A stretch of DNA of 64,000 nt from Armatimonadota bacterium (GCA_026003195.1 BPGU01000001.1:1225398-1289397); one strand, 5' to 3'. Numbered from the stretch's first letter, positions 44,247 through 53,037 are shown. Notes: generated by a model not told the origin, from the sequence alone. A program made the numbers and translations.

Positions 44247-45764
44247 CTACGGCTCATCCCCTATCGCCCCGAAGTTCCTCAAGAGGATGCCAAAGTCGAA
44301 CAGGGTTACCTCCGCATCACCGTCTAAATCCGCCCCGGCGTTCCAGTTGCCGTCACCGGGAAGAGAGCCAAACGCTGCGACCAGCTGTCCGAAATCGAAC
44401 AGCGTCACCTCGTTGTCGCCATCCACATCACCATTGGTAAGCGCAGCATGGACACCATTCACATCTCTATCCGCAACGGTGACTCCACGTATCACCACAC
44501 GCAACCAGTGACTCGCTTTGAAACCTACATCGTAAGAGCCCGAAGACACATTCTGCAGAGTATAGTTCCCTCTCGCGTCGACGAAGATATCTTCCATACG
44601 CACTGCGCTACCGTTCTGACGCCATTCCACGGTGATGGGCACCTGCGTGCTGTCGCCATCGTAGTCGCGCAGCTGCAGATTGCCGCGCACTTGAAATACG
44701 CCCGCCTGCGTGTCCAGCAAGAACGCCTCGGTACGCCGGGCAGTGGCATGGATACCATATCCCACAATAAAACGTCCATCCGGCGAGATTGCCCGGGCAC
44801 CCTCCAGGATGGAACCATCGGTCAACAGGTTGGAATAGGTCACATTCAGGTCTTCGGTACCTCCGCCGGTCCGCCAGCGAAGCGCACGACCTCCTGCGCT
44901 GAGCAAGGAGGTTTCACCCACCGCTGTTTGACCGTCACCAGAGACATCGTATGCCCAGACATAATAACTGTTGGGCAACATCCCCAGTTCCCGTATCTCA
45001 TCCGTCTCCACCCAGCGGAAAGCGCGGAAAAGGGCGGCATCGTTATAAGACCAGCCGACCACAACCGTTCCATCGCTGGAGATGCCCGTCGCCATGCTGT
45101 GAGAACCGCCCAGCGTGTCGAGGTCTGTCGCCAGCCCGCTCCCGTCCCATCGACACGCATGATACTCTCCATCGGGTGTGTAAGCCCATCCCGTCACCAT
45201 GACACCATCAGCAGAGACGTCGCGCGCACCGCTCCATGAGCCTCCAAGCGTGCCCATATCTCGCATTCCTCCCTGCTGGCTCCATCGGAACGCATGCCCC
45301 ACGCCAGCAGCAGTAGCGGACTCCCCTACGATCACTCCGCCATCTGCAGAAACACCCCACGCGCGGCTCCAGCTTCCTCCAAGCGTACCGATTGCTCGCA
45401 TCCCTTCTGCCAACGTCCAGCGAAAGGCATAGGACGTGCCAGACGGACTCACGCTTTCACCCACTACTACCTTTCCATCAGCGGAAATAGCGAGTGCTTT
45501 GCTCTCGTTGCTATAAGAGGGCAATACACCGAGGTCCTGCATCCCCGCTGTGGGCGTCCAGAGAAAGGCGTGTTGCTTGCCGGATACCAGCTTCGCCCAT
45601 CCTACCACCGAACGACCATCCGCAGAGACACCGGTCGCGATGCTTTCGGAGCCACCAAGCGTCCCCAGCCAGATCAGCGATTGGGCTGAGCTTAATGTAC
45701 ACAAAGAGGACACGAAATACACTCCCCACAGGAGTGCAAACAAAAATCTTTTTAGAACCATCAC
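44247..45764 (-). CDS. Secreted HAF-repeat protein with dockerin-like C terminus
   Basis: 505 aa with a signal peptide (FALLWGVYFVSSLCTLSSAQ). At least six clear HAF repeats follow, each with LGTLGG(S) and SADG..VVG segments (GVSADGRSVVGWA, AISADGKVVVGES and so on, about residues 30-330). The C terminus has a beta domain (QVRGNLQLRDYDGDS) and a pair of Ca-binding dockerin type I-like motifs: GDVDGDNEVTLFDFGQL and ADLDGDAEVTLFDFGIL. No cohesin gene is in the window. Only a terminator separates it from thrS upstream. Confidence 0.87.
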   Translation of the reverse strand: MMVLKRFLFALLWGVYFVSSLCTLSSAQSLIWLGTLGGSESIATGVSADGRSVVGWAKLVSGKQHAFLWTPTAGMQDLGVLPSYSNESKALAISADGKVVVGESVSPSGTSYAFRWTLAEGMRAIGTLGGSWSRAWGVSADGGVIVGESATAAGVGHAFRWSQQGGMRDMGTLGGSWSGARDVSADGVMVTGWAYTPDGEYHACRWDGSGLATDLDTLGGSHSMATGISSDGTVVVGWSYNDAALFRAFRWVETDEIRELGMLPNSYYVWAYDVSGDGQTAVGETSLLSAGGRALRWRTGGGTEDLNVTYSNLLTDGSILEGARAISPDGRFIVGYGIHATARRTEAFLLDTQAGVFQVRGNLQLRDYDGDSTQVPITVEWRQNGSAVRMEDIFVDARGNYTLQNVSSGSYDVGFKASHWLRVVIRGVTVADRDVNGVHAALTNGDVDGDNEVTLFDFGQLVAAFGSLPGDGNWNAGADLDGDAEVTLFDFGILLRNFGAIGDEP

Positions 45765-45783
45765 CGTGCTCCTTTCTCCAGTT

Positions 45784-45819
45784 AAAAAACTGTGGGCAAC
45801 CTGCTGCGGTTGCCCACAG
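45784..45819 (-). terminator. Rho-independent terminator of thrS
   Basis: CTGTGGGCAACC and GGTTGCCCACAG form a perfect 12-bp stem with a 6-nt loop; on the minus strand TTTTTT follows. It stops transcription leaving thrS. Confidence 0.9.
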
Positions 45820-45830
45820 AAGTTTCCCTA

Positions 45831-47576
45831 TCAGTATACCCTGCTACCCATCTCCTCGCGCAACCGGGTGATGAAGGCATCCAGAGGCATTGCGCCCTGG
45901 TCGCCCACGCTGCGCTTGCGCACTGACACGGTGCCGTTTTGCATATCGCGGTCGCCCACCACCAGCATGTAGGGGATTTTCTGCAGCTCTGCCTCACGTA
46001 CCTTGAAGCCTGTTTTCTCGTTGCGGGCATCTACCTCCACACGGAAGCCCTCTTCCTCCAGCCGCTGGCGAATCTGCTGGGCATACGGCACGTGTCGGTC
46101 GGCGATAGGCAACACGATAACCTGCACCGGCGCCAGCCACAGCGGGAACGCACCGCCGTAATGCTCTATCAGGATGCCGATGAGCCGCTCGAGCGAGCCG
46201 AATGGCGCACGATGTATCATCACCGGACGGTGCGGCTGACCGTCGGGACCGATGTACTCCAGGTCAAACCGTTCCGGTAGCGTGTAGTCCACCTGCACCG
46301 TACCCAGCTGCCACATCCTGCCGAGGCAGTCCTTGGCGAGGAAGTCCAGCTTGGGTCCGTAGAACGCCGCCTCGCCCTCGGCAACGGTGTACTGAATGCC
46401 CATATGCTCGACGGCTTGCAGGATGGCGTGCTGTGCCTGTTCCCACGCCTCATCGCTACCCACGTACTTATCGCTCTTGGGATCACGCAAGCCGACGCGC
46501 GCACGGTACTCTTCCAGACCCAGCCGCTCGAACACGTAGAGCACCAGCTCCACCACGTTCTTGAACTCATCTTCCAGCTGATCCGGCGCAACGAAGATAT
46601 GGGAATCATCCACAGTGAACCCACGCACGCGCGTCAAGCCACCCAGCTCGCCGCTCTGCTCGTAGCGGTACACCGTGCCGAACTCCGCCAGGCGCAAAGG
46701 CAGGTCGCGGTAGCTGCGCGTCTCCGACTTATAAATCTGGATGTGGTGCGGGCAGTTCATCGGCTTGAGCATGTATTCCTCGTCTTCCACCTGAATGGGA
46801 TGGAACATGCTCTCCTGATACTTGTACCAGTGCCCGCTGGTCTTATACAGGTCTAACTTGCCGATGTGCGGCGTGACCACCGGCAGGTATCCGCGCTTCA
46901 ACTGCTCCTTTTTCAGGAACGTCTCCAGTGTATCGCGCAGGATAGCTCCCTTCGGCAGCCACAGAGGCAAGCCGCTTCCCACTTCGGGGCTGATCAGGAA
47001 GATGCCCAGCTCCCTGCCCAGCTTGCGGTGGTCGCGGCGCTTTGCCTCTTCCATCCGGCGCAGGTAGTCCTGCAGTTCCTCTTCGGTGAACCAGGCTGTG
47101 CCGTAGAGGCGGGTGAGCATCTTGTTGCGGGCGTCCCCGCGCCAGTATGCCCCCGCAATGGACAGCAGTTTGAAATGCTTAATCTGGCTGGTACGCTCCA
47201 CGTGAGGTCCCCGACAGAGGTCGATGAAGTCGCCTTGCCGGTAAAAGCTGATGGTTTCCTCTTCGGGGATTTCTTCGATGATTTCCACCTTGTAGTCCTG
47301 TCCCAGCTCTCGCACCAGTTTCAACGCCTCGATGCGCGGCAGCTCGATGCGCTCGATGGGCAGGTCGCGCTCGGCGATTTCACGCATGCGCTCCTCGATA
47401 CGAGGCAAGTCCTCCCCTGTAATCGGCTGCGGGGGGTCTACGTCGTAGTAGAAACCGTCTTCAATGGGGGGACCAATAGCCAGTTTGGTACCGGGGAACA
47501 GCTCACACACCGCCTGAGCCATCAGGTGCGCCGTACTGTGGCGCAACGTCTCCAGGTCCGTCATCGCCTGTGCCAT
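45831..47576 (-). CDS. thrS: Threonine--tRNA ligase lacking the N-terminal TGS domain
   Basis: 581 aa. The start at 47576 has AAGGAG about 11 bases upstream; a further in-frame extension to 47684 does not resemble a TGS domain. The protein begins almost directly with the editing domain, HSTAHLMAQAV, and CRGPHVERTSQIKHFKL. The catalytic core has MNCPHHIQIY (zinc Cys), RLAEFGTVYRYEQSGEL, GFTVDDSHIF, and MIHRAPFGSLERLIGILIEH; the anticodon-binding domain ends it. It charges tRNA-Thr. The missing TGS domain makes it about 60 residues shorter than the usual ~640-aa bacterial enzyme. Confidence 0.95.
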   Translation of the reverse strand: MAQAMTDLETLRHSTAHLMAQAVCELFPGTKLAIGPPIEDGFYYDVDPPQPITGEDLPRIEERMREIAERDLPIERIELPRIEALKLVRELGQDYKVEIIEEIPEEETISFYRQGDFIDLCRGPHVERTSQIKHFKLLSIAGAYWRGDARNKMLTRLYGTAWFTEEELQDYLRRMEEAKRRDHRKLGRELGIFLISPEVGSGLPLWLPKGAILRDTLETFLKKEQLKRGYLPVVTPHIGKLDLYKTSGHWYKYQESMFHPIQVEDEEYMLKPMNCPHHIQIYKSETRSYRDLPLRLAEFGTVYRYEQSGELGGLTRVRGFTVDDSHIFVAPDQLEDEFKNVVELVLYVFERLGLEEYRARVGLRDPKSDKYVGSDEAWEQAQHAILQAVEHMGIQYTVAEGEAAFYGPKLDFLAKDCLGRMWQLGTVQVDYTLPERFDLEYIGPDGQPHRPVMIHRAPFGSLERLIGILIEHYGGAFPLWLAPVQVIVLPIADRHVPYAQQIRQRLEEEGFRVEVDARNEKTGFKVREAELQKIPYMLVVGDRDMQNGTVSVRKRSVGDQGAMPLDAFITRLREEMGSRVY

Positions 47577-47633
47577 CTTCTCGAACACTCCTTCGAGTGA
47601 AGTCAACGCCTGTACGAACGGCGCTGCAGGGGT

Positions 47634-47642
47634 ATTATACCA
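47634..47642 (-). promoter_or_regulatory. Extended -10 promoter of thrS
   Basis: On the minus strand TGGTATAAT gives a perfect TATAAT with an upstream TG, about 58 bases before the thrS start. No good -35 was seen, as expected for extended -10 promoters. Confidence 0.5.
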
Positions 47643-47815
47643 TATCGGGGAACCAGATGTTGTTGCAGGAGATGGCTTCGGCACTTCATGCCTCGCAAGG
47701 AACCGATATTCTTCGCTTGCGCAGTATGACAGCGAGGCGAGACAGCCTCAGCAAAACCCTCCAATTATAGACGAAGCACCAGTCACAATCTCCCGGCGCA
47801 TCTACTCCGTGCGCA

Positions 47816-47845
47816 TTGACTTCCTCCCGCTCCCTCTGATATACT
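47816..47845 (+). promoter_or_regulatory. Sigma-70-type promoter of the efp operon
   Basis: TTGACT (47816-47821) and TATACT (47840-47845) are separated by 18 bp, 37 bp before the efp start. It probably drives the long housekeeping run that follows. Confidence 0.65.
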
Positions 47846-47882
47846 CCTTAAGGACTTTGATTGCGTAAGGAGGTTCGTTTTC

Positions 47883-48449
47883 TTGATAGACACCAGCGAT
47901 TTCCGCAACGGTCTACATATTATCGTGGATGGCGACATCTACACTATCATCGAGTTCATGCACGTCAAACCGGGCAAAGGTGGAGCCTTTGTACGCACCA
48001 AGCTGAAAAACGTGCGTACGGGCGCCGTGCTGGACAAGACCTTCCGCGCTGGCGAACGCATGGAACAGGCTTTCCTTGAGCGAAAGCCAATGCAGTTCCT
48101 GTATAACCAGGACGATGAGTACTACCTCATGGACATGGATACGTACGACCAGATTATGGTGCGTCGCGAGCAGTTCGGCGAAGGCATCAAGTACCTGAAG
48201 GAAAACATGGAAGTGACCGTGCTGATGCACGAAGGGCGGGTGGTCGGCGTAGAAATGCCCTGGTTTGTGGAACTGCAGGTAGTAGAAACCGACCCCGGCG
48301 TGCGCGGCGACACCGCATCTGGGGGTTCCAAGCCCGCCACGCTGGAGACCGGAGCCGTTGTGCGCGTGCCCTTCCACATCAACGTGGGCGACATTATCAA
48401 GGTAGACACGCGCACGGATCAGTACCTGGAGCGAGTGAAGACGCAGTAG
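47883..48449 (+). CDS. efp: Elongation factor P
   Basis: 188 aa from a TTG start preceded by AAGGAGG. Domains I-III are complete: ISTSDF-like N terminus ([10 protein letters not shown]), the loop VKPGKGGAF with Lys32 at the modifiable tip, [20 protein letters not shown] and the C-terminal [17 protein letters not shown] with YLERV end. EF-P rescues ribosomes stalled on polyproline stretches. No epmA/epmB or earP gene was seen, so the Lys modification route is unknown. First gene of the operon leading to accB, accC and nusB. Confidence 0.96.
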   Translation: MIDTSDFRNGLHIIVDGDIYTIIEFMHVKPGKGGAFVRTKLKNVRTGAVLDKTFRAGERMEQAFLERKPMQFLYNQDDEYYLMDMDTYDQIMVRREQFGEGIKYLKENMEVTVLMHEGRVVGVEMPWFVELQVVETDPGVRGDTASGGSKPATLETGAVVRVPFHINVGDIIKVDTRTDQYLERVKTQ

Positions 48450-48473
48450 TTCCGAGCGAAAGGGGGCGAGCTG

Positions 48474-49589
48474 ATGGGACGCCCAGGACGTTCCTTTCAT
48501 GCCCGTAAAGCAGCAGAGCTCATGGAAGACCTGCTGCAGCTTGTTGGTATTGTTGCAGCGGTAGGTGCAGTGCTGGCAATCGCCTATCTGCTCTGGGGCG
48601 TTTTCTCAGGTATGGCAACATCATGGGCAACCTTGCCCACCACGGATCGCCTGCGTGTGGAGCAGAACATCCACCTTGCCGGACGCGCACTACTGGCAAC
48701 TACAGCCGTTGCTGCAGCCAGCTTCACCTTGCTTTATATCCGGGAAACGACCATCGGGTATCTTTTTCTGCTGCTCGCTGCTCTACTGGCTCTGGGAGTC
48801 CCCCTGGGCATCATACACCTCGCCCCCCAGACCGGACGAGGTCCCACTCTTTTGCCCCCGATAGTAGTCTCCTTCCAGCAGGCAGGCATATTGTGCGTGG
48901 TGCCCGGCATCATCTTCGCTGTACTGGACGTGTGGGTGCGGGTAACATCTGGCTACTTCCGCGAGTTGTTCAATCGCGCGAATCTGCAGTACGGTGCGAA
49001 CGTCACCAGAGAAAGCCAGCCTACCAACCGGTTTCTCGGCTTATGCTGGCAGTTACCCTTCTGTCGTCCGAGCATCCGCAAGAGCTGTCCTATTTACCAT
49101 GCGCGACGTGCCTGCTGGCGTGAAGGCGTAGGTTGTATGTGCGAGGAACGTGTGATCCTGCAGGCGCTGGAGGGCAAAGGCGCGCCCAGCAGCGACCCCC
49201 GCGAAAACGTGCGTTTTATCCCCTATAACAGGCATCTCTCTCAAGAAGAAAAGCGGGAACGCTGCCGCAACTGCATTATCTATAACTACCGGCAACAGCA
49301 GAAATATCAGATCATTGCTCCCATCGTGATAGTGGCTGCCGTTGCCATCGTCGTCCACTACGCACAACAGACACAGCAACTCCTCTTCCAGGCGTTACGT
49401 GCGGTGGATAACTTCGTTGCACGGTTTGCGTTTTTGCCCTCTTCCGGCGAGGTGCAATACATGAAGATCGAGTCGCTGGCGCGTTCTTCCGAGTTCGTCA
49501 CGTGGATGATGATAGGCATTATTGCGGTCATCTTTGTGAGCTACGTGTTGCGTGTCGTAGAATATTTCATTTTCCAGTTGAAGGTGTAG
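48474..49589 (+). CDS. Membrane protein with a Cys-rich central domain
   Basis: 371 aa, GGGGGCGAG upstream of the ATG. Four N-terminal hydrophobic segments (about residues 15-155), then a hydrophilic domain (about 180-280) with eight Cys: CWQLPFC, KSCP, RACW, GCMCEE and RCRNC, then two more helices (about 285-305 and 345-365). The Cys spacing could bind zinc or an iron-sulfur cluster. I know no matching family. It lies between efp and the accB-like gene with short gaps (24 and 3 bp), so co-expression is likely. Cytoplasmic or periplasmic placement of the Cys domain is undetermined. Confidence 0.7.
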   Translation: MGRPGRSFHARKAAELMEDLLQLVGIVAAVGAVLAIAYLLWGVFSGMATSWATLPTTDRLRVEQNIHLAGRALLATTAVAAASFTLLYIRETTIGYLFLLLAALLALGVPLGIIHLAPQTGRGPTLLPPIVVSFQQAGILCVVPGIIFAVLDVWVRVTSGYFRELFNRANLQYGANVTRESQPTNRFLGLCWQLPFCRPSIRKSCPIYHARRACWREGVGCMCEERVILQALEGKGAPSSDPRENVRFIPYNRHLSQEEKRERCRNCIIYNYRQQQKYQIIAPIVIVAAVAIVVHYAQQTQQLLFQALRAVDNFVARFAFLPSSGEVQYMKIESLARSSEFVTWMMIGIIAVIFVSYVLRVVEYFIFQLKV

Positions 49590-49592
49590 CCG

Positions 49593-50021
49593 ATGGTACA
49601 CACTGAGGTAGAGCGGATCGAGAGGTTGCTGGAACTGCTCCACCAGAGCGACGCCAGCGAGCTGGAGGTAGAAACAAACGGTTGGCGATTACGTGCAAGG
49701 CGACAGGTGGTTCTTGCTGCTCCGACAAGCCCTGAACCCGAGACGGAGCAAGTGCAACCACCCAGCGAGCCTCCATCTGTGTGGATACGCTCCCCGCTGG
49801 TGGGCTTTTTCCAGCCGCGCCCCAAACCGCTGCAGGTAGGCGACTCGGTGAAGAAGGAGGAGGTCGTATGCCTGATTCAGGCGATGGGGTTGATGAACGA
49901 GGTACGAAGCCCCGCAAATGGTCGTGTCGTGGAAGTGCTGGTAGAAGAGGGTGTGGCAGTGGAATATGGACAGCCTCTGTACCGCATCGTGGAGGAGAGC
50001 GATGATGAAGCGAGCCCGTGA
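49593..50021 (+). CDS. AccB-like biotin carboxyl carrier protein lacking the biotinylated lysine
   Basis: 142 aa. The layout matches BCCP: an N-terminal helix (VERIERLLELLHQS), a short beta strand, a Pro-rich linker (about 45-60) and a biotinyl/lipoyl beta-barrel with IRSPLVGFF, LQVGDSVKKEEVVCLI, GRVVEVLVEEGVAVEYGQPL. In place of the usual A-M-K-M motif it has QAMGLMNEV: the biotin-accepting Lys is Gly99 (codon GGG at 49887-49889). Such a protein cannot carry biotin. It resembles plant BADC proteins, which are non-biotinylated BCCP relatives that down-regulate acetyl-CoA carboxylase. It is two genes upstream of accC. Confidence 0.85.
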   Translation: MVHTEVERIERLLELLHQSDASELEVETNGWRLRARRQVVLAAPTSPEPETEQVQPPSEPPSVWIRSPLVGFFQPRPKPLQVGDSVKKEEVVCLIQAMGLMNEVRSPANGRVVEVLVEEGVAVEYGQPLYRIVEESDDEASP

Positions 50022-50364
50022 GGCATGGAGCCTGGTAGAGATACTGGTGGTGCTTGTGCTGCTGCTCATACTGGCAATCTGGCTGTTGCCCAAATACACC
50101 GGCAGGGGCACGGAACCATCAGGACAGCCACGCAAAACCCCTGAGAACGCGGCTCTCGCTGTGCAGTGCCGCAATAACCTCCAGCAGATTCGCCTCTCGC
50201 TGCGCATGTCCCGCCCAACGGGAGAGGAACCTCTCCCCGCTTCCTTGCAGGACCTGCGGCTACCCGCAGAGATGCTGTATTGCCCTGTCAGTAAACAGCC
50301 CTACTGGTACGACCCCCAAACCGGGCGCGTGCAGTGCCTTACTCCGTCGCATGAGGGATTTTAG
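50002..50364 (+). CDS. Pseudopilin-like protein between accB and accC
   Basis: 120 aa. ATG at 50002 (or 50005) overlaps the accB end by about 20 bases; GGAGGAG lies before it. The N terminus [20 protein letters not shown] has the charged leader and hydrophobic helix of type IV pilins, with Glu at mature position 5, but the usual Gly-Phe cleavage pair is Ala-Trp. The rest has [12 protein letters not shown] and [19 protein letters not shown], as in small pseudopilins. Its place inside a fatty-acid operon is unusual; it may simply be co-transcribed. The function is not clear. Confidence 0.65.
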   Translation: MMKRAREAWSLVEILVVLVLLLILAIWLLPKYTGRGTEPSGQPRKTPENAALAVQCRNNLQQIRLSLRMSRPTGEEPLPASLQDLRLPAEMLYCPVSKQPYWYDPQTGRVQCLTPSHEGF

Positions 50365-50366
50365 AC

Positions 50367-51722
50367 ATGTTCCAGAAGGTGTTGATAGCAAACAGAGGCG
50401 AGATCGCTTTGCGCATCATCCGCGCGTGCAAGGAGCTCGGCATAGCCACTGTCGCTGTGTACTCCGAAGCGGACGCAGACAGCCTGCACGTACAGGCGGC
50501 AGATGAGGCGGTATGCATTGGTCCCGGGCCGGGCAAAGATAGTTACCTGAACATCCCCAACGTGATTATGGCTGCCATCATCACGGGCGCAGAAGCCATT
50601 CACCCCGGCTACGGCTACCTTTCTGAACGCGCCAGCTTCGCCGAGGCATGTGAAGCGAGTGGGCTGGTGTTTATCGGTCCGCCACCCTCCGCTATCGAGA
50701 AAATGGGCGATAAAGCGGTGGCTCGCGAAATCGTGCGCCACGCAAAGGTGCCGGTGGTCCCCGGCACACACGGGGCGGTGCGCAGTGAGCAGGAAGCGAT
50801 CAAACAGGCGCAGCGCATCGGCTACCCAGTGCTGGTGAAAGCAGTGGCTGGTGGTGGAGGCAAAGGCATCCGCCTGGCTGAGAATCCCGAAGAGTTGTCG
50901 CGCGTGCTGCAGCTGGCGCAAAACGAGGCGATGGCAGCTTTTGGTTCACCAGAGGTGTACGTGGAAAAATTCATCCCTGACCCTCGCCACGTCGAGGTGC
51001 AGGTGCTCGCAGACTCCTACGGCAACGTCATCCACCTGGGTGAACGCGAGTGTTCTATCCAGACCGCCAGGCGACAAAAAATGGTGGAAGAAGCCCCGGC
51101 TTCTGTGGTCGCTCCCGCCCTGCGCCAGAAAATGGGCGAGGCAGCGGTACGCGCAGCGAAAGCGGTTGGCTATGTCAATGCGGGTACGGTAGAATTCTTA
51201 CTGGACAACAAAGGCAACTTCTATTTCATCGAGATGAACACGCGCATCCAGGTGGAACATCCTGTCACCGAGCAGGTCACAGGGGTGGACATCGTGCGCG
51301 AGCAGATACGTATCGCTGCCAAGGAGAGACTGCATCTGTCCCAGCGCGACGTGCAGTGGCGTGGGCACTCCATCGAATGCCGCCTCACCGCCGAGGACCC
51401 GGATAACGATTTTGCACCCAGCGTGGGGAAAATCACGCACCTGGTGCTGCCGGGAGGTCCCGGTGTGCGCGTCGATACCCACCTGTATCCGGGCTACGTG
51501 ATACCCCCCTACTACGATTCCCTGCTCGCCAAAATTATCGTGTGGGCGGAAGATAGACCCGCTGCGATAGCACGCATGAGGCGAGCACTGGAAGAGACAC
51601 GTGTCGAAGGCGTGAAAACCAATCTACACTTCTTGAAACGCATTATCGACCACCCGGAATACCAGAAGGGAAATGTGTCCACACAATTTTTGCGCCGCTA
51701 TCTGCGAAACGGTACGGAGTGA
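50367..51722 (+). CDS. accC: Biotin carboxylase subunit of acetyl-CoA carboxylase
   Basis: 451 aa, normal length. It carboxylates biotin on BCCP with ATP and bicarbonate, the first step of malonyl-CoA synthesis. Motifs: [41 protein letters not shown] (ATP loop), [35 protein letters not shown] (catalytic) and a C-terminal RM.RALEE block. The start follows the pseudopilin stop by two bases. No accA or accD in the window. Confidence 0.96.
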   Translation: MFQKVLIANRGEIALRIIRACKELGIATVAVYSEADADSLHVQAADEAVCIGPGPGKDSYLNIPNVIMAAIITGAEAIHPGYGYLSERASFAEACEASGLVFIGPPPSAIEKMGDKAVAREIVRHAKVPVVPGTHGAVRSEQEAIKQAQRIGYPVLVKAVAGGGGKGIRLAENPEELSRVLQLAQNEAMAAFGSPEVYVEKFIPDPRHVEVQVLADSYGNVIHLGERECSIQTARRQKMVEEAPASVVAPALRQKMGEAAVRAAKAVGYVNAGTVEFLLDNKGNFYFIEMNTRIQVEHPVTEQVTGVDIVREQIRIAAKERLHLSQRDVQWRGHSIECRLTAEDPDNDFAPSVGKITHLVLPGGPGVRVDTHLYPGYVIPPYYDSLLAKIIVWAEDRPAAIARMRRALEETRVEGVKTNLHFLKRIIDHPEYQKGNVSTQFLRRYLRNGTE

Positions 51723-51734
51723 GGGGCAGCGAGT

Positions 51735-52178
51735 ATGAGCAGTTCCACGCTCCGAAAGCACTCTGCGGGCACTCGACGCATGGCGAGGGAGCTGGCGCTG
51801 CGCCTGCTCTATCAGGTGGATATTGCGCAGATGCCTCTGGACGAGTGCTTCGCTTTTGCCGTCGAACACATGCCTATCGAGGAGCCGGGGCAGCAATTCG
51901 CCTACGAACTCGCTTCCGGTACGCTGCAGAACCTGCAACGCATAGACTCCATCATCGCTCGCTTTGCTATCGGCTGGCCTCCCGACCGACAACCCGCCCC
52001 CGACCGCAATGTACTGCGTTTGGCAATCTACGAGCTGCTCTACCACCCCGAAACGCCCCCCAGTGTGGTGATCAGCGAGGCGGTAGAGCTGGCAAAGAAA
52101 TATAACTCTGACGAATCCGGCAAGTTCGTCAATGGTGTGCTGGCAAGTGTGTTCAAACATCTGGAGGAGTATCGGTGA
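51735..52178 (+). CDS. nusB: Transcription antitermination factor NusB
   Basis: 147 aa. The all-helical NusB fold is indicated by RRMARELALRLLYQVDIA, a central FAYELASGTLQN, ARFAIGWPPDR, VLRLAIYELLYHPETPP and SVVISEAVELAKKY, SGKFVNGVLASV. It binds boxA RNA with NusE during rRNA transcription. Located directly before folD, with GTGA overlap. Confidence 0.95.
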   Translation: MSSSTLRKHSAGTRRMARELALRLLYQVDIAQMPLDECFAFAVEHMPIEEPGQQFAYELASGTLQNLQRIDSIIARFAIGWPPDRQPAPDRNVLRLAIYELLYHPETPPSVVISEAVELAKKYNSDESGKFVNGVLASVFKHLEEYR

Positions 52179-53035
52179 GCGCAACCCTGTTAGACGGCGC
52201 AGCAACTGCTGCGCAAATTCGCGAAGAGCTGAAACCGCGCGTGCAACGGCTGCGCGAAGCAGGCATCGTGCCCAAACTGAGCGTGGTCATCATCGGCGAT
52301 GACCCCGCCTCCCATACCTACGTGCGCATGAAAGCCAAAGCCTGCCGCAGCGTGGGCATCGAGTCCGAAACCTTCGCCCTGCCGCAAGAGACTACGCAAG
52401 AAGAGGCGGAGGCTCTCATTGCACGACTGAATGCCGATGAAAGCGTGCATGGCATCCTGATACAGCACCCCGTGCCCAAGCATCTCCACGAAATCCGTTT
52501 GCTCAGTCATCTGTCACCCGACAAAGATGTGGATGGAATCTCACCCGCCTCGCTGGGCGCACTGGTAGCCGGTGTAGCCAGTTTCATTTCGTGTACACCC
52601 CTCGGCATCGTAGAGCTGCTAGACCGCTACCAGATCCCCATCGAAGGGCAACGCGCAGTGGTGGTAGGACGCAGCATTATCCTGGGCAAACCGCTGGCTC
52701 TACTGCTTCTACAGCGTAACGCCACCGTCACCGTGTGCCACACCCGCACACGAGACCTGCCCTCCATCACCCGCGAGGCGGATATTCTGGTCGCCGCGTG
52801 TGGCAGGGCAGAGTTGATCACAGGGGATATGATACGCCCGGGTGCGGTAGTGGTGGATGCCGGTTACAACCGCGTGGAGGGACGTAGCGGCGACGTGGGC
52901 GATGTGCACTTCGAATCGGCATCACAGGTTGCCTCGTACATCACACCGGTGCCGGGCGGGGTGGGCCCCATGACTATCGCCATGTTGCTCTCTAACACTG
53001 TGCGTGCAGCAGAAATGCAACTGGAGGCGCAGTAA
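52175..53035 (+). CDS. folD: Bifunctional methylenetetrahydrofolate dehydrogenase/cyclohydrolase
   Basis: 286 aa from a GTG start overlapping the nusB stop. FolD motifs: SHTYVRMKAKACRSVGIES, LIQHPVPKHL, KDVDGISPASLGALVAG, CTPLGIVELL and VVGRSIILGKPLALLLL. It interconverts methylene-, methenyl- and formyl-tetrahydrofolate with NADP+. Complete C-terminal GVGPMTIAMLLSNTV. Confidence 0.95.
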   Translation: MSATLLDGAATAAQIREELKPRVQRLREAGIVPKLSVVIIGDDPASHTYVRMKAKACRSVGIESETFALPQETTQEEAEALIARLNADESVHGILIQHPVPKHLHEIRLLSHLSPDKDVDGISPASLGALVAGVASFISCTPLGIVELLDRYQIPIEGQRAVVVGRSIILGKPLALLLLQRNATVTVCHTRTRDLPSITREADILVAACGRAELITGDMIRPGAVVVDAGYNRVEGRSGDVGDVHFESASQVASYITPVPGGVGPMTIAMLLSNTVRAAEMQLEAQ

Positions 53036-53037
53036 AG

